Source: Dimargaris cristalligena (taxonomy: Eukaryota > Kickxellomycota > Dimargaritomycetes > Dimargaritales > Dimargaritaceae). Taken from it: 57,036 bases of DNA. A program made the position numbers and the translations under genes. Within the stretch, counting starts at the first letter, position 1. The number at the start of each line of letters is the position of its first letter. The notes below the pieces were generated by a model. It saw nothing but the letters and a program-made list of their open reading frames with translations, made no database searches and was not told the origin of the DNA. Of this stretch, positions 34,803-47,356 are shown one piece after another. The DNA lies in assembly GCA_027576995.1 (NCBI GenBank), contig JANBQC010000050.1:1-57036 (forward strand), read 5' to 3'.

Positions 34803-37800
34803 TTAAGACTGCAGTGACTCAACCATCTCTTCAATATGTTCACGCATCACCAACGAGAGTTTGTCGCTGGTAGTCCGAACAGTTAATCGGTACATCTGCG
34901 TGTCATCAAATACAAAATAGGCAAAGGTATTTGAATAATAACATGGATTAGTTCACATGTTCTTTCATTAGTATCGCACCATTCGGACCAGTTAATATAT
35001 GTATCTATATATTCCCTCTTATTTTGCCACTCTACTTACCTGGTGCTCAATGCTGGGCTCAAGCCGCATCAGACAGCCAATCTTCTCGGTCACGGTGACG
35101 AAAATGCCTACCCCCACCAGGTTATTTTCGTTAGGATCAGCGTCATCCAACAGAGCAAAGCCTAGGCCGCGCAACAGGGCCCGGTGCGGTTCCTTCTGGA
35201 AGGTCTCAGGGGCTTTGAATACGGACTGGGACTCCCGCTTACCCGTCCCAATTTGGCGCCAGCGTCCGAAGAAGTCCGCGGCGGGCATGTGGAAGGGCTC
35301 GACGAATTTCGTCAATGCGACGGGAAGTTGAACAAAAAGGGAGGTGGGGGTACTTCCCGTTCCGTTTCCGGTGCCGGTCGTGGAGTGGTCGCCACCCCCG
35401 CCAGGGGTGGTGCTGGACGGATTGCCCTTACAATAGGTAAGCTGAATCACAGGGGCGGTTGGGAATAGATCCTGACATTCGAGGTTCAACAGGTAAGGCG
35501 CCTGAGCGAAGGGTTGGATCAGATTGGGGGCCGCCTGCACCGTGGTGGCCTTAAGGTGCGGGGCACTGTGCACGGTCAGGGTAAAGGAGTTCAGGACATC
35601 ACCCGTTTGGTTGCCGGTGTAAATCACCAACCGACCCTGGTAACCGTGGAACTCGGATTTAATCCCGATTTGCAGGTCGTCGTCTTCATAGAGCACTCCC
35701 TGGGTGGTGTAGAGCAACCGCTGGAAACCGGTGCCGGCCACCCCCAGTTGGAGGGGCGAGTCAGCCTCTGAACTAGGGTCGGTCGAGTCCAGGTTCTTAG
35801 ACACCAACACCAGGCTGCTCAAATCCTCGTGTAAGTTTAGGAGGTCGACCTCGCCGGCCTGGGGTCCGCCATTTCCGGCCATTGCCGTATCCGAAGCGGA
35901 GTGACTACCCGCCGCGGCCGCAGCCGCCGCTAGAGTAGCATTAGTAATAATGGTGCCAGCTGCCCGGCCTTGGTTCTGAATCGACCGGCCATCCTGGGAT
36001 TTAAGTTCAATATTGGCTTCCTTACCGCCCACCACCCAGGTACGCTTATCCTCCGTGTCGAGGTGTTGTTTCTGCAGCCGGGACACCAGCGCCGACTCCC
36101 GCACGGGGAAGGGGGGCATTTCTTCGCAGATGGTTTGCAACAGATCATCCGAATCACGGGTGGCAATATTATAGTACTCACAGGCCCGTTGTTGTAGCTC
36201 AATATGGAGTGCGTAACGGTAGCGCTCAAAGACCCGAACGCAGGCTTCCTTGATTTCGGGGAAGAGGTTCACGAACTTGAGGTAAGTGGTGAGGAGCATC
36301 ACCTTGGTATCCAACGACGCGGTCGAGAACCGGGCATGGAGGGCCTTGAACTGTTCCATTGGACTGCACCCCGTTTCGTTGGCGATGAGGTGCCCAAACT
36401 CACCCAGTACGTAGGCCCCTACCTTGAGCGCGTTCTCGTGGCAGTGCGGGGACCGAAGGGCACTGAGCACAACCCGGGCGGCGTATTCCTGTAGACTCTC
36501 GTTACTCAACACAATTTGGATAAGGCGGTACCAGATCTCCTCTCCAACTTGGTCACCCGCCGTGCTCAGCAACTTCATAATCGTATCAATGTACCACTGG
36601 TATTCCGTGGCGAACTTTTCCGTCAAAATGGCAATTTTGAGCACCATTTCCTCACGCAGGGCGTAGTCGGCCATGGGTAAATAACGGAGCAGTTCCCGGA
36701 CAATGACCCGGGAATTGCCCACATCACACATACTGTAGAGCAGATCGAGTCCCCGGCGGCGCACGCTCACATCCCGGTCCCGCAGCGAGGCCATGATGAG
36801 GTCTTGGTGCTTTTTGATCGGATCTAAATTGTCCAGGGCTCCCGCCAAGTGGGCCATGGTTTCGAGACCCAGATACCGGACATTGGTTTCCTTAGAGGCA
36901 ATGAAACGCCCCAAGAGGAATGCCGATTGGGCCAGGAGCTCAGGTTCACAACCAATATGGATAATCAAATTGATGGCTTCAAATAGAATGGCGTGTAGGG
37001 CGTTGGCATGTTGGATATTCCGGGGAATGTCTCGTGAATTTTGCACGATGGCATGGAGGACAGTGAGAATGCGGGTTCGCAAAGCCTCATCGTCTGCCAG
37101 ATGAAAAACGGTAGTTCGATCAAGTAGGGGGATTATCAAATAAGGGGGTAATGTGTATAGAAGAGTTGGTAAAGTTGCTTTTAAAAATCGTCTCGAATAC
37201 AAAGAGGCGCCTGTCTACACTGCCAAAGGAGCCTGCCAGTAAATACAGAGTTGAGTTTCAGACGAACCCCTGCAATATAAAGGAACCATGTAAGTAAGAT
37301 CAAGGTTACTTACCTGGAATAGGATAGTACTGTAAAAGGCGTAGGAGTTTGACCTGGAGCCATGGTGCAGGTACTTTGTAGTACACGTAATCAGCAATAT
37401 ATTCCTTGTCGATCACAGCCTAGTTGTTCACATTGATTCACATAAATTTGAGAGCAGGTTAGTACTTAGATAATGGGTCTGTTGGCCATTGGATTGAATG
37501 AATGCAGACAGATCCTGCTAGCCTCGGGTATACGAAAACAGGCCATCGTATTGCCATCTACTTACTCGGTATAGGCGTCGGATCGCTTTTGGGACGCACA
37601 TGGCATATTGTTGAGGATATTGCTGGGCTAGCGCTGTGATGAGCGAGGCAGCCGATGTAGCAACGCCCTAGCAAATAGAATAGGAAATTTAGAAGAAAAA
37701 GTCCAGTGTAATTTTGGCATTAATTAGTTCAGATCCGACAGGGTTTTTTTATATAATTTAAAAGATTGACGGTGTTCTATGGGCTATTAAAAGACTATAC

Positions 37801-39296
37801 AGTAAGCCAATTAAGATAATATTGATCGGGTAACTTACAATGTCAGGATCGTCGAGAATAGGAAGAATGCGTTCGGCCCACTCTACTGCCGGAAGGACGT
37901 CGGAGTGTTTTCGAAAAAGACGTAGTAAGCACAGCGCCGCCTTCTTTTTGACGAAACTTTTGGAGATTCTGTAGTGTCGGGGTAGGGGGATGGGAAGCGT
38001 GGGTATGATCGACGAAGGGAAAACGGTAAATATGACTAGATCATAGTATATTCGGAGGATATCCGAGGCCGAAATGATAAAGGCTGCTAGACATGAAACT
38101 ATCCAACCGTTGTCGAAGCCGCAACTGGGCCGGATGGGAGTCAATAAAAAGCAAGTTGAGAAAATATGCCTCTGGGTGGTACTTACGGAGATATAAGCAG
38201 CTTTTGAACTTCGCCGGACACAGTTTCGGCCATTTCACGACCCCCGATATTAGCAATGGCATGCAAGGCCAGGCAATTAAATAGTTCATTTTGGGAGTCC
38301 AGGTCCTTGCGAATAGAATTGACAACGAGGCGAATCAGATCGCTGTTCTCAGTCAATAGTAGGGTCACGGCGAGATAGCCCTGGGTGTGCCGATATGTAT
38401 TGGAAAGATTATAGATAAAAAAAATCAAATATCGCGAATGGAACAGTCAATATAAATATATATATGACATTCTACATTTGGAAATACGGACAGTTGAAGG
38501 CACACTCGCTCCGGAATGTGTGGGTTAGCCCACCAGGGTCATTCACAAAAATAATAAAAGAGTAAAACCAGGCACCTACCATCTGCTTTTCACTAAACTT
38601 GTTACTGGAAATCAAATTAACCGCCTCGGCATGACCAAAATCAATATCCCAGCCGAGGATATACATGTACAATAACTTGCAAACGTATTTCTTCTTCTGA
38701 TACCCCTTGAGATTCGATTCTAATTCAATGGACAGAGTTTGGTATGCGTGATCGTATAAATGATTAGTTTAGCCATTTATGGGTTCCGCAAGCCCGGGGG
38801 TTGATGGGTGCGGGGTGACGTTAGATCCCCATAACTCAAAGGGCTTAACGGCATTTAAAGGGCGTAACGAGAACCTACCTTTGAATTTGGCCCGGATATT
38901 GGCCATTTCTTTGTTGATTCGCTTCTCTTCGAGTTCGTGGATACGACCTAAATAATTTGGAGCGGTAAAATTGCGGTTCAGTTGGAACATTTAACAGAGT
39001 TAGGGAATGCTCAAACAACGCCCTGGGTGTCATTTTAAGGGGGTCTAAAGAGGGGAAAGGCCCGCAAGCACCTAGCGGGGCTCGGGCGATTCCAGGACCA
39101 CTAAAGACCCCCCCACCCAGCCAACCCCTCCCCTTCGCCTTCTTATTTGGAAGAGGGGTCTCGAGGTCCCGGGGGATGATGGGTCATTGGCGATTTATAC
39201 GACCACCGAGGACAATGTGAATGCCGCTGGGGAACCTGCCCGGAACTTACATTTTCGAAGGTCCGCAATAAATACGGTCAGCCCACGCATGGACAT
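34803..39296 (-). CDS. APL3: AP-2 complex subunit alpha, 977 aa
   Basis: Large subunit of the AP-2 clathrin adaptor, which selects cargo at the plasma membrane for endocytosis. Nine exons on the minus strand: 39296-39251, 38947-38879, 38719-38580, 38380-38187, 37968-37839, 37667-37566, 37419-37314, 37093-35040, 34895-34803; every join keeps phase. The N terminus [16 protein letters not shown], then [35 protein letters not shown] and [20 protein letters not shown] are alpha-adaptin signatures. Residues ~1-600 form the helical trunk, followed by a hinge with an alanine run and DLLNLHEDL (a possible clathrin- or accessory-binding motif), and the ear ([40 protein letters not shown]). The last exon supplies the closing MYRLTVRTT strand. 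Introns cluster in the first third and are absent from the 2 kb exon 8. Confidence 0.96.
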
Positions 39297-41704
39297 GTTG
39301 GCGGGAATAGATACTAGGAAGCGGGGGAGAGAGTACGGCCTAGGTAGACTATTTCGGAACGGGGAGGGATGGACCGACTCTGGTCTAGAGATGAAATGGG
39401 AATAAGTCAAGAATAAAAATGGGGATGACCAAGTAGGTTGTTTAGAAGAGGAGGAGGCGGGGAATTCCAAGAGTGGGGTCAGACACACTGGCGCACTCGG
39501 GGAGATAAAGAGCCACCCTTTCGAGAACTTTACTAAGGAAGATGGGGAAATGGAGGAGTTGAGTTACCCTTTGGTTTTCGCACCCTACTGGATGGGGAAT
39601 GTGTGGTGGGTTTTTGGCACTTTGGACTTCAAGCCTAGACTTTGCTTTTCCAAAAATTGGCCGACAGGGCCTCTAATGGAGTATCCCCTATATATAGTCC
39701 TAGGTATATTATTATGCTTCAGTTAATGAAGGTGCAACGGATACTAGATTAGGCTATCAGGGGAAAATAATAAATACTGTGTCAACTACCCCCCTCGGCA
39801 TTAAGTGACCGCAGCCACTCCGGCTCATCCTAAATGATGTTTAGCCCCTGTACCTTTGGAAATAGTGATTATAGAGAAATGGGTGTTGTCGCCGGCAACC
39901 TCTAAAAGCCCCAGGCCACACACCCCTTAACTGCCAACTAATTTATAATCCCTTTTGTACTACAGATTTCGAACTAGACTACAACTGTCTTCGTTATTGA
40001 TTTAACGGATACATTTTATGAAATCCAGCTGATGTGGATTAAACGTCTTTATGACCTGAGCATTAATAAAAAACTATCCACACCCTGCCAACCAATGGTG
40101 CCCATATGAAATGCAACCTACATAAAATGATGAATAGGATGTTCGTATTAACTGGTCGCAGGCATACTCCTCGAAATGATGTCCCTATTTTACAAACAGA
40201 CCGGACCTATTCAGGACTGGCAAACCCTAGTGGAAAAATCCATTATTTTTACTCCCAAAGTATAGCCTCGTGGTAACCAAAATCCCAGTGATACCATGGC
40301 ACTAGTACAGCCGGAATCCAACTACACCTTTTCCCCCGTTGATTCCTACGAAAGGACCCCACTGCCTCCAACCATGAATAGCCGCAAAAACGGACCCAAA
40401 GCCATGTCCGTCTTTAGAGATCAGTCGCACAGGAGTATCATGTAGGTCATTAAACCCACCATTCCATAGACCACCAACCATATACAAAAGGCGGTAGGGA
40501 AGGACTACAATCATTATACGAATAGCATTAGCTATGCTGATGGATTATGTACCAGAATGTATCAACATGGCAAGCCCAATAATAATGGAGTCGAGTTTAA
40601 CGTTCCTGCTCATCCGTAACTGCACCCAGCCTAGAAGACGCCATCAATGGCTATAGACATCAACTATTTTTGTAAATCGCCCTTGTATGGGTGAAGACAA
40701 GGAAACTTAGCTTCACGGTAATCCTATTTCATTGAATTGTCCCTACCGAGCTTCAGTACCATGCGAACTAAGGAGAGGCGAATCGGTAGCAAGCGAGCAG
40801 TGTAGGCGTTGAAAATTACCATTGAACTTAATTAGCAATGGTATTATCCAAAATCCTATAATAATAGTTTACTGGCGTTGATTGTTTTAAAGTTGTTAAA
40901 TGGCTATTAACCCAATACTTTAGTCTGCTAAATCATTATTAGATGGGATTGGTCTTTGGGAATAGGTCAGGCCTCGGCAATGCAGGAAGTGTGGTAGGAG
41001 GTCAATTAACTAAGTACTCAATTCTACAATGCGGTTTCAGTTTGATGATAACATGGACCATCGCCCTAAAACCATCTTTATTACTAACTCGGTGGGTTGT
41101 CTCCCGATTTCAAAAGAATCGAACAGTCATTTGCTTATGCTAAGAATGAATGGGCTGAATTTTGATCATAAGGCGAGCTTTGTCCAAACGAGAAGCACTG
41201 GCGTCCATGAATTTGTCTAGCGGTGGTTTGGCTGGAACATCGAAATGCCCCCTAATTCCTCGTCCCTTGGCGAATATTTCATCTTTGTACTAGTGCTGTC
41301 AGCAATGGCTATGGTCAATGGCTTCATGATTCCCACGTCACAATTGATTTCAAAAAGAATATATATTTTTTTAGTAGAACCACGGTAAGCCCGAAGAAGG
41401 CCAGGGACAATTACCACCCTCCCATAATGGACCGTGGATATGCGAATGGTTTCCTTTTGCAAACCCACAAAAAAGGCCCACCAACCCCCAAAAGCCAGGA
41501 CAATACGGGCGGATCTGCCGATTCATCATACTACGTAGCCTGAAGTATACAATATTTTCGAGGTGGGGGCCAGCCATAGTCCAGATAGCCTTCTGGGATA
41601 CTTGCATATATAAAAAGTGGGGGACTTCCTTCCATTACTAATACAACACAGCTTCACATTCCCTTATACCTACTTTCTCTTAACCCGATTCAATTAAGAC
41701 CCCA
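39297..41704. other. long intergenic region
   Basis: 2.4 kb with only short frames. Minus-strand frames at 41217-41607 have some coding look (TIRISTVHYGRVVIVPGLL) but no consistent join or family, so they are not called as a gene. The right end has a TATA box for the next plus-strand gene. Confidence 0.45.
41607..41617 (+). promoter_or_regulatory. TATA box of the second zinc-finger gene
   Basis: TATATAAAAAG, about 90 bp upstream of ATG 41705, with a pyrimidine-rich leader in between. Spacing suits a TATA promoter with a short 5' UTR. Confidence 0.5.
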
Positions 41705-42304
41705 ATGCCCTCCAACATGTTCATGAATACTGACGACGAGTATACCCCAGAGATCAGCGTATCTGACCTAATGGATATCGATCAGGACAGTGTAGAGGAA
41801 GATTGGGCGATGGATATAGATGAGGATAGGACAGTGGTTGTAGACGAGGATTGGGCAATGGATATAGACAATGATAGTTATATTACTGACCCAACCCCCG
41901 TACCCAGCAGTCCTAGCCCTACCCTCGTACCCAACAAGCCCAGCCCAACCCTCAACTGTCGCCACCTTCGTCTGCGCCTATTTAGCGATAAGAATGAATT
42001 GAAATGCCATATCAAGAACCACCAGCGAAAAAACCGGCATAAATGTAAGTCATGTGGGGCTGCTTTTGACCAGCTCCGGTGTATTGTCAGGCACCAGGCG
42101 TGCTGTCTCGGCCAAAAGTACTCCTGCTGCGATTTAAAATCTAACCCCGTTCCGAATTGTACAAGTCACTGTATTAACCGCGCGCAATCCGGTTGTTTAC
42201 CGGCTGGATCAGCCCCGCGGTATTATATTTTTTTAACTGGTTACCGACGCCCACAAGTAAGCCGCCAATTTAGATTTCGCCCCATGTATTATTGGGCCGA
42301 ATAA
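41705..42304 (+). CDS. degenerate C2HC zinc-finger protein, 199 aa
   Basis: Open frame from ATG 41705. The N-terminal ~60 residues are very acidic and contain a repeated DWAMDID unit (EEDWAMDIDED and DEDWAMDIDND), with a weaker third version (LMDIDQD). A Pro/Ser linker (SSPSPTLVPNKPSPTL) follows. One finger is intact, C114-x2-C117-x12-H130-x3-C134, the same unusual C2HC form as in the gene at 31.7-32.8 kb; the preceding unit has lost its second Cys (CRHL) and so looks decayed. The last ~60 residues look less protein-like. A possible donor (GTAAGC) near 42257 could end the exon earlier, with coding resuming near 42410. It may be a young or dying paralogue of the 31.7 kb gene. Confidence 0.5.
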   Translation: MPSNMFMNTDDEYTPEISVSDLMDIDQDSVEEDWAMDIDEDRTVVVDEDWAMDIDNDSYITDPTPVPSSPSPTLVPNKPSPTLNCRHLRLRLFSDKNELKCHIKNHQRKNRHKCKSCGAAFDQLRCIVRHQACCLGQKYSCCDLKSNPVPNCTSHCINRAQSGCLPAGSAPRYYIFLTGYRRPQVSRQFRFRPMYYWAE

Positions 42305-43859
42305 GTGGAGGAAATATGCCCAGTAATGGAAGACGTCGGGGGAGCCCGCAGCCTTTGACCTCAACACTATATAAATAACTTCCAATATACTTACTTCTCT
42401 TGTTTAAAGAAAGTAGGAGTTATGGATATACTGGTCGGTTATTTAAAGAAATAGGCAAAGGGTACACCAAAAAAAGTGGAATCCAATGTAAGTTGATATT
42501 GGAAATACGCTCCAACCTGGAAGATTCATTCGTCCCTCCCGGTTATTTCAGAGCCAGGAAAATCTTCTACACTATTGGTAGTTCGATGCCAATCAACTGA
42601 CGCTGATTGCTATGTCCTTCACTCTAGTGTAGTAAAGGACAACCAGGAGCCTAGTTTGGGATAGCGGGGGGGTTCCGCCCTGGTGTTTAATAATAGTTTT
42701 TTTAATAATGTATGTAATTCGGACTTTAGAAGCATATGGCCTAGTTATTTCCCCGACTATGCTTCGTTCTAAATACTTTACAACCGGACCTAAGTATGCC
42801 CGAATGGGGGAATTATAAATAACTTAGTCTGCCAGTAAAGAGCCTCCGCCAAGTATACCGGCCCCCCTGTATCCCTCTACCCATATATAGTATTCCCTTT
42901 CTGTGCTATTAATAATGGCATGGGTGAGAATGGCCTCCCATACTGACAACCAATGTAAATATAGTTTCCGCAATTCACTTCTTTGGGGCATGGGGTCGGG
43001 GTGAATAAATTTATGAATAGGTTTAGAATATTTCCATAAACTCGTTCACGTATTCATTCTTCATCAACGATTGCTTAGTATCTAGTCAGGCTGTACAAAT
43101 TGAATTTTCTGGTTGGTGTATGACCTGGTTGGGTCAGTGAATGTGACCATAAACATGGTGTATACCTCTATATATCTCTCCCCTATCTTACCGGAAAATA
43201 GAGCCAACTTTTAGACTGGAATTGTCCTTTGTTATTTTTGCACACCATTACACTTTACCCTTGGGATATTTTCCTAAATGTTGCCGAGTTGTTATACCAT
43301 TCAAAAATATATATTTCCATTTTACCACTTTCGTTAGGCCTTTTCGATCACACCCCCAACTATCCAACCCACCGTCTTCTCTGACCCCTTCATACGCTGG
43401 CCAGCAATTGCAGCCAATATTATTATTTTCTAGACCCCTACTTTAAAATCCACCCACATTATTTCTATCAAAAAAGGCCTGGCAAAAAAAATCATATAAG
43501 AGCATTAAATAATCATTAGGTGTACTATATTATTACAAAGCAACTGACATACCATAATAATTAATCATAACATCTATATTTATTTAAATAAATAGTTGAA
43601 AGTAAGAACAGCAGACCATCGTTCGAGGTAGCGTGGTCCTATACCAGAGGTCGGCAGTCACGGACTTTCCACGCACGCATGAATATACCTAGTAATACTA
43701 AAAGGGATAAGAGGTAATATATCGGTCACCTCTCTACCCTTCACCGGTCTTTATCGTCGCCAACTGGGCGAAGAACAGCGAAAGTAAGGGAGAGAGAGGA
43801 AGGGTTGCATCCCGGCCCCCTCCCCCGAGAAAATAAATAAATAAACAAACCGATGGACC
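42305..43859. other. intergenic region
   Basis: AT-rich. A short plus frame at 42400-42600 might be a further exon of the zinc-finger gene, without proof. Otherwise nothing supported; the right end is the 3' side of TAM41. Confidence 0.4.
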
Positions 43860-45453
43860 CTATATCCGACGGGAGCGCCGCAATTTATCAAGGGAGTAAC
43901 GAATACTCCGCCCGATTCCGGCCGTAAGTACGCCCTTCAGCGACTGCGTTAGGGCCGGACCCCTTACGGTCGCTTGGATGGCGCCCTGGGTACAGGCCGC
44001 CAGGGCCGGACTTTGCACCATGCCGAGACTGACGTGCCGCTGGGCGGCGAGGTGGTCCCAGTCGTCCGGTTCGGTGGTAGCCGCCAGGGGCGAAGCGGGC
44101 GGGGTAGCGAACACTGACGGGTCCTGTTTTTGGAATTGGCGGGTAAGGCGATAGTAAAACGTCCCGGGGAGGTGGCGCACCATCCGGGCCATGGTGGTCG
44201 GGTGCAGGTCCTGCTGAATCAGGGGATACCCCGCGGCTCCCCCCGTCGCCGGCACACTCACATTCGACATACCCCGTAACACACTCTGGTAAACGTTGCG
44301 GAGTTCCGGTAGTTGTCCCTGGACAATATGCCGTACTTTGTCCGGGTTTTCCCCCAATCGCATCCGGGGATCCCCCGTGTAGGACAGCGCGACCACTTTG
44401 GTAAAGAACTGTTCCTCGGTGAAGGAGGCGGGGAGTTGGAGGAGGGCCACGCGGACGGCATTGGTGAGGTTCACTTGGCCGGTGATGTTGATGACGGAGT
44501 CGTTCTTGAGGACCATGATGGGTTTTTGCATGCGGCCGGCGAGGTACAGGGTGTCCCAGTTGACTAGATCGCTGCAGAGGGTACTGAGGGAGACTACGCC
44601 GTATTTCAAACGCTGAGGGTTATGAAGAAGAAAAGCAAGGATAGGATCAAGCAGGGAAGAAGGGTAATTAGATATGGGATGAATGAGCATTCAGGATAAG
44701 CGAAGGGAGGGGTGTTGGTCGAATTGGAGCTTTAGAGAGCCCGGGGCTTATGGGAGCCGAGGGAGCTTCACAAAAAATACGATTTGTGGAAACTAGACCG
44801 AGACAGGTAAGTTGGGTGGACTTCCCATACTGCTGCCAAACCAAGATACGTGAACATATATATAATACGTTACCATTCCATTAATATTGACATAGGGGTT
44901 AAAGTAGACGCCGGCGCCTATTTGATCCTGAACGTAATTCACGGCGGCACTCCCGAGTAGGCGTAGAGCGGAGTAGTGGTGGGGGTTCTGCTGCATATTG
45001 AGGGAGTGCCAGTGCTGGGGATGCGTAACCGCAAGGATGACGTCCACGAGTGACTAGTAGTATCGGCGGGTACAAAATATGGGATTTAAGACGTACCATG
45101 TTAGTGACGGATGATCAAATGGTAAGGATACAGGGGAATTTAGTACCAGGAAGTTGGCCACCACCCCCAATACGAAATTGGCTATTTAAATGGCTTGCAC
45201 CCTTTGGCATGCCACCCATGGCCAAGGTGTTTAGCAAACCCACCTGCCACTCGCAATACAACTATATAGATAAACTATTTTTTTAATAATAATAATAATA
45301 AAAAAAAACAAACTGGGGACCTACCTCATTACCCTTCTCCTGGCGGGCTTGTTTGAAGACACTGCTGCCGTAACCGAAGGCGAACCGCACGGGGGCCCGA
45401 AATTGACCCACGATTTCGTGGAGGGGCGTGCCGGGTTCCGCTAGCTGGTACAT
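43860..45453 (-). CDS. TAM41: mitochondrial phosphatidate cytidylyltransferase TAM41 (MMP37), 353 aa
   Basis: Makes CDP-diacylglycerol from phosphatidic acid and CTP on the matrix side of the inner mitochondrial membrane, the first step to cardiolipin. Three exons: 45453-45325, 45053-44874 and 44612-43860, in phase 0 at both joins. The nucleotidyltransferase motif FAFGYGSSVFKQ lies at ~29-40, followed by SLVDVILAVTHPQHWHSLNM with the catalytic-type Asp, VYFNPYVNING, LKYGVVSLSTLCSDLVNWDT and LYLAGRMQKP. The C-terminal half (~200-353) has the helical part with GMSNVSVPATGG. No strong targeting peptide precedes the chosen ATG, so an earlier start or an extra 5' exon is possible. Confidence 0.93.
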
Positions 45454-46691
45454 GGTGGCAAGGAATGGGTGAGGTGGCTGGACAATTGAAGCGACTGGAG
45501 GGCTATATATATATATATATATATAGTTGGATAAGGGGAACTTGGTGGGGTAATGCCACTAGAACCATAAATTAAAGGGGGTTGGTCGTATTTGTGCTTG
45601 TGTTTGGGGAGGGGGGTAATGCGGAGGTTTCCAAGACTAAATAAACGAAGACTGTAGAGCAAAGAGAAAAACAGAACCGGCCTCGGGGTAAATGGGAGAG
45701 ACCAGGAGCATTGGGTTGATTCCTAGGCTCGGCTATATAGGGTAAGGTACAACGAGGGCAGCTGTTGGCCCAGTTAGGCCTGGAGGGGCGTGCAAGCGTG
45801 GGGCAGCTTGTGACTGTATCTTCCACCAAACAGACGGGCGGAGTATGTTACAGATAACAGCGTAGTAGCTTGGGGAAATCGGCCCAGCACGAATTAGGGC
45901 CAAGTCACTATTATCTAGAGGCTGGCTATTGGCGAGTCCGTTGATATATACTATCCATTCCCTTAACCCTATGGAGGAGGTTCAAACCCCTCAGGTTTGG
46001 TTTTAAACCCCCCTGGAAGAAATAGCAGCAACTTCCCCTGATCATACAGGACTTTCGGTTAATTGGGCTGGATTGGATTAGGTTAGACCTGTGTAGGGGA
46101 AATAGTCACCAAGGAGAACGTTTGCATTTCATAGGCCACTGTTAATATCGCCATCTTAGTATTGCAAACCACCCGGCAACCTACATGTGTTTCAATGGTA
46201 TACAAGGAATGGCAGTGGAAATGCTTAATTTTGAAACATCTGCTAGATATTACTTTGATCCCTTCCCCCCCTCCATCATTAGATAGATACCTTCATCAGC
46301 TTCAGGGATAAATAAAAGTCACGTGGACTATCCAGCCAGCTCCCCCACCCCATTCATCCGCAACCAAGGTCGTTCCTCCCCATTCGTAACCCACACCACC
46401 CAGAGGGAAAGAAGGCACTGGCCCCCTCGACAAGCATAGAATCCGGCCGCGGTTCACCACCACTGCTATACTACTCGTTACATTCCGCCTCTTGCCAATC
46501 AGATTCAATATCCACCCAAGTCAGCGAGGCCCATCCCTATCCCCTTTAGACTTGACAACAGTGCTGGTTGCATTCCTTCCGTTTTACCCCGTAGTACTAC
46601 TACTAGTAGATTCACTCTTCTTTCGACCGCTATTATACTAGTTTCCTCCTCTGTCCATTACCTACTCTCATTCATTTATTAAATCCACAGC
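45454..46691. other. divergent intergenic region
   Basis: Promoter region shared by TAM41 (-) and the complex I subunit gene (+). It has a (TA)n run at 45504-45525 about 50 bp upstream of the TAM41 start. No other gene was supported. Confidence 0.5.
45504..45525 (+). repeat. (TA)n microsatellite
   Basis: About eleven TA units roughly 50 bp upstream of the TAM41 start codon, probably within its promoter or leader. Confidence 0.8.
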
Positions 46692-47081
46692 ATGTCCTCC
46701 ATCCCCACTCAAGACATCGGGGCTCCCGGGAAGTACCCCGCCTTCCGGTACCAACGCTACCTGCCCAAGCGGGGCCCCTCCGGTGCTGCCCTGTTCCTGG
46801 GCCTATTGGGCGTGGTGTCCTTTGGCATGTACCACCATTTGGAATCCAAGAAAGAATGGCGGTAAGCGGAGCTATTGATACTATTATATTCGGGGCATTG
46901 TCACTAGAATGTATACCCCCCAGCCCTCCCAATGGAATAGCCGCCGTCTTCTGGGCCTTATTGGGGGATGCACCAAGAGGTGAACCAGCCTGTAGCCCCG
47001 CGGCCTAGAGATGGGTCGACTCCGACACATTTGTATACATTCTAAAATGGTATGTTACTGGCTTTATTATATCTTGAACCA

Positions 47082-47122
<41 letters not shown>

Positions 47123-47356
47123 GTCCCTCCTATCTACAGTGAGCTGAAGCGCGAAAAGATTTGGTCGCGTCTCCACCTGGTGCCGTTGCTGCAGGCCGAA
47201 CAGGACCGGGACACCTACCGTCGGGAGGAAGCCATGAAGGCCCGCGAAGCCGAAATTATGAAGGACGTGCCCGGCTGGGAGGTTGGCAAATCGGTGTACA
47301 ATACCGACCGTTATGTGCCACGCACCGTTCCCCTCTACATCCCCGAAGACAAATAG
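46692..47356 (+). CDS. NDUFA13: NADH:ubiquinone oxidoreductase subunit NDUFA13 (GRIM-19, B16.6), 128 aa
   Basis: Accessory subunit of respiratory complex I in the inner mitochondrial membrane. Two exons, 46692-46861 and 47140-47356, joined in phase inside the WR codon pair. The N terminus TQDIGAPGKYPAFRYQRYLPKRGPSG is the family signature, followed by a single membrane segment (AALFLGLLGVVSFGMYHH) and a charged helix (LKREKIWSRLHLVPLLQAEQ ... REEAMKAREAEIMKDVPGW). It ends near YVPRTVPLY, as in relatives. Length is close to the normal ~125-145. Its presence indicates that the organism keeps a proton-pumping complex I. The intron has an unusually long (CT)n tract near its 3' end. Confidence 0.95.
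47087..47119 (+). repeat. (CT)n tract in an intron
   Basis: A run of about 15 CT units about 20 bp upstream of the acceptor at 47139 of the NDUFA13 gene. Confidence 0.85.
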
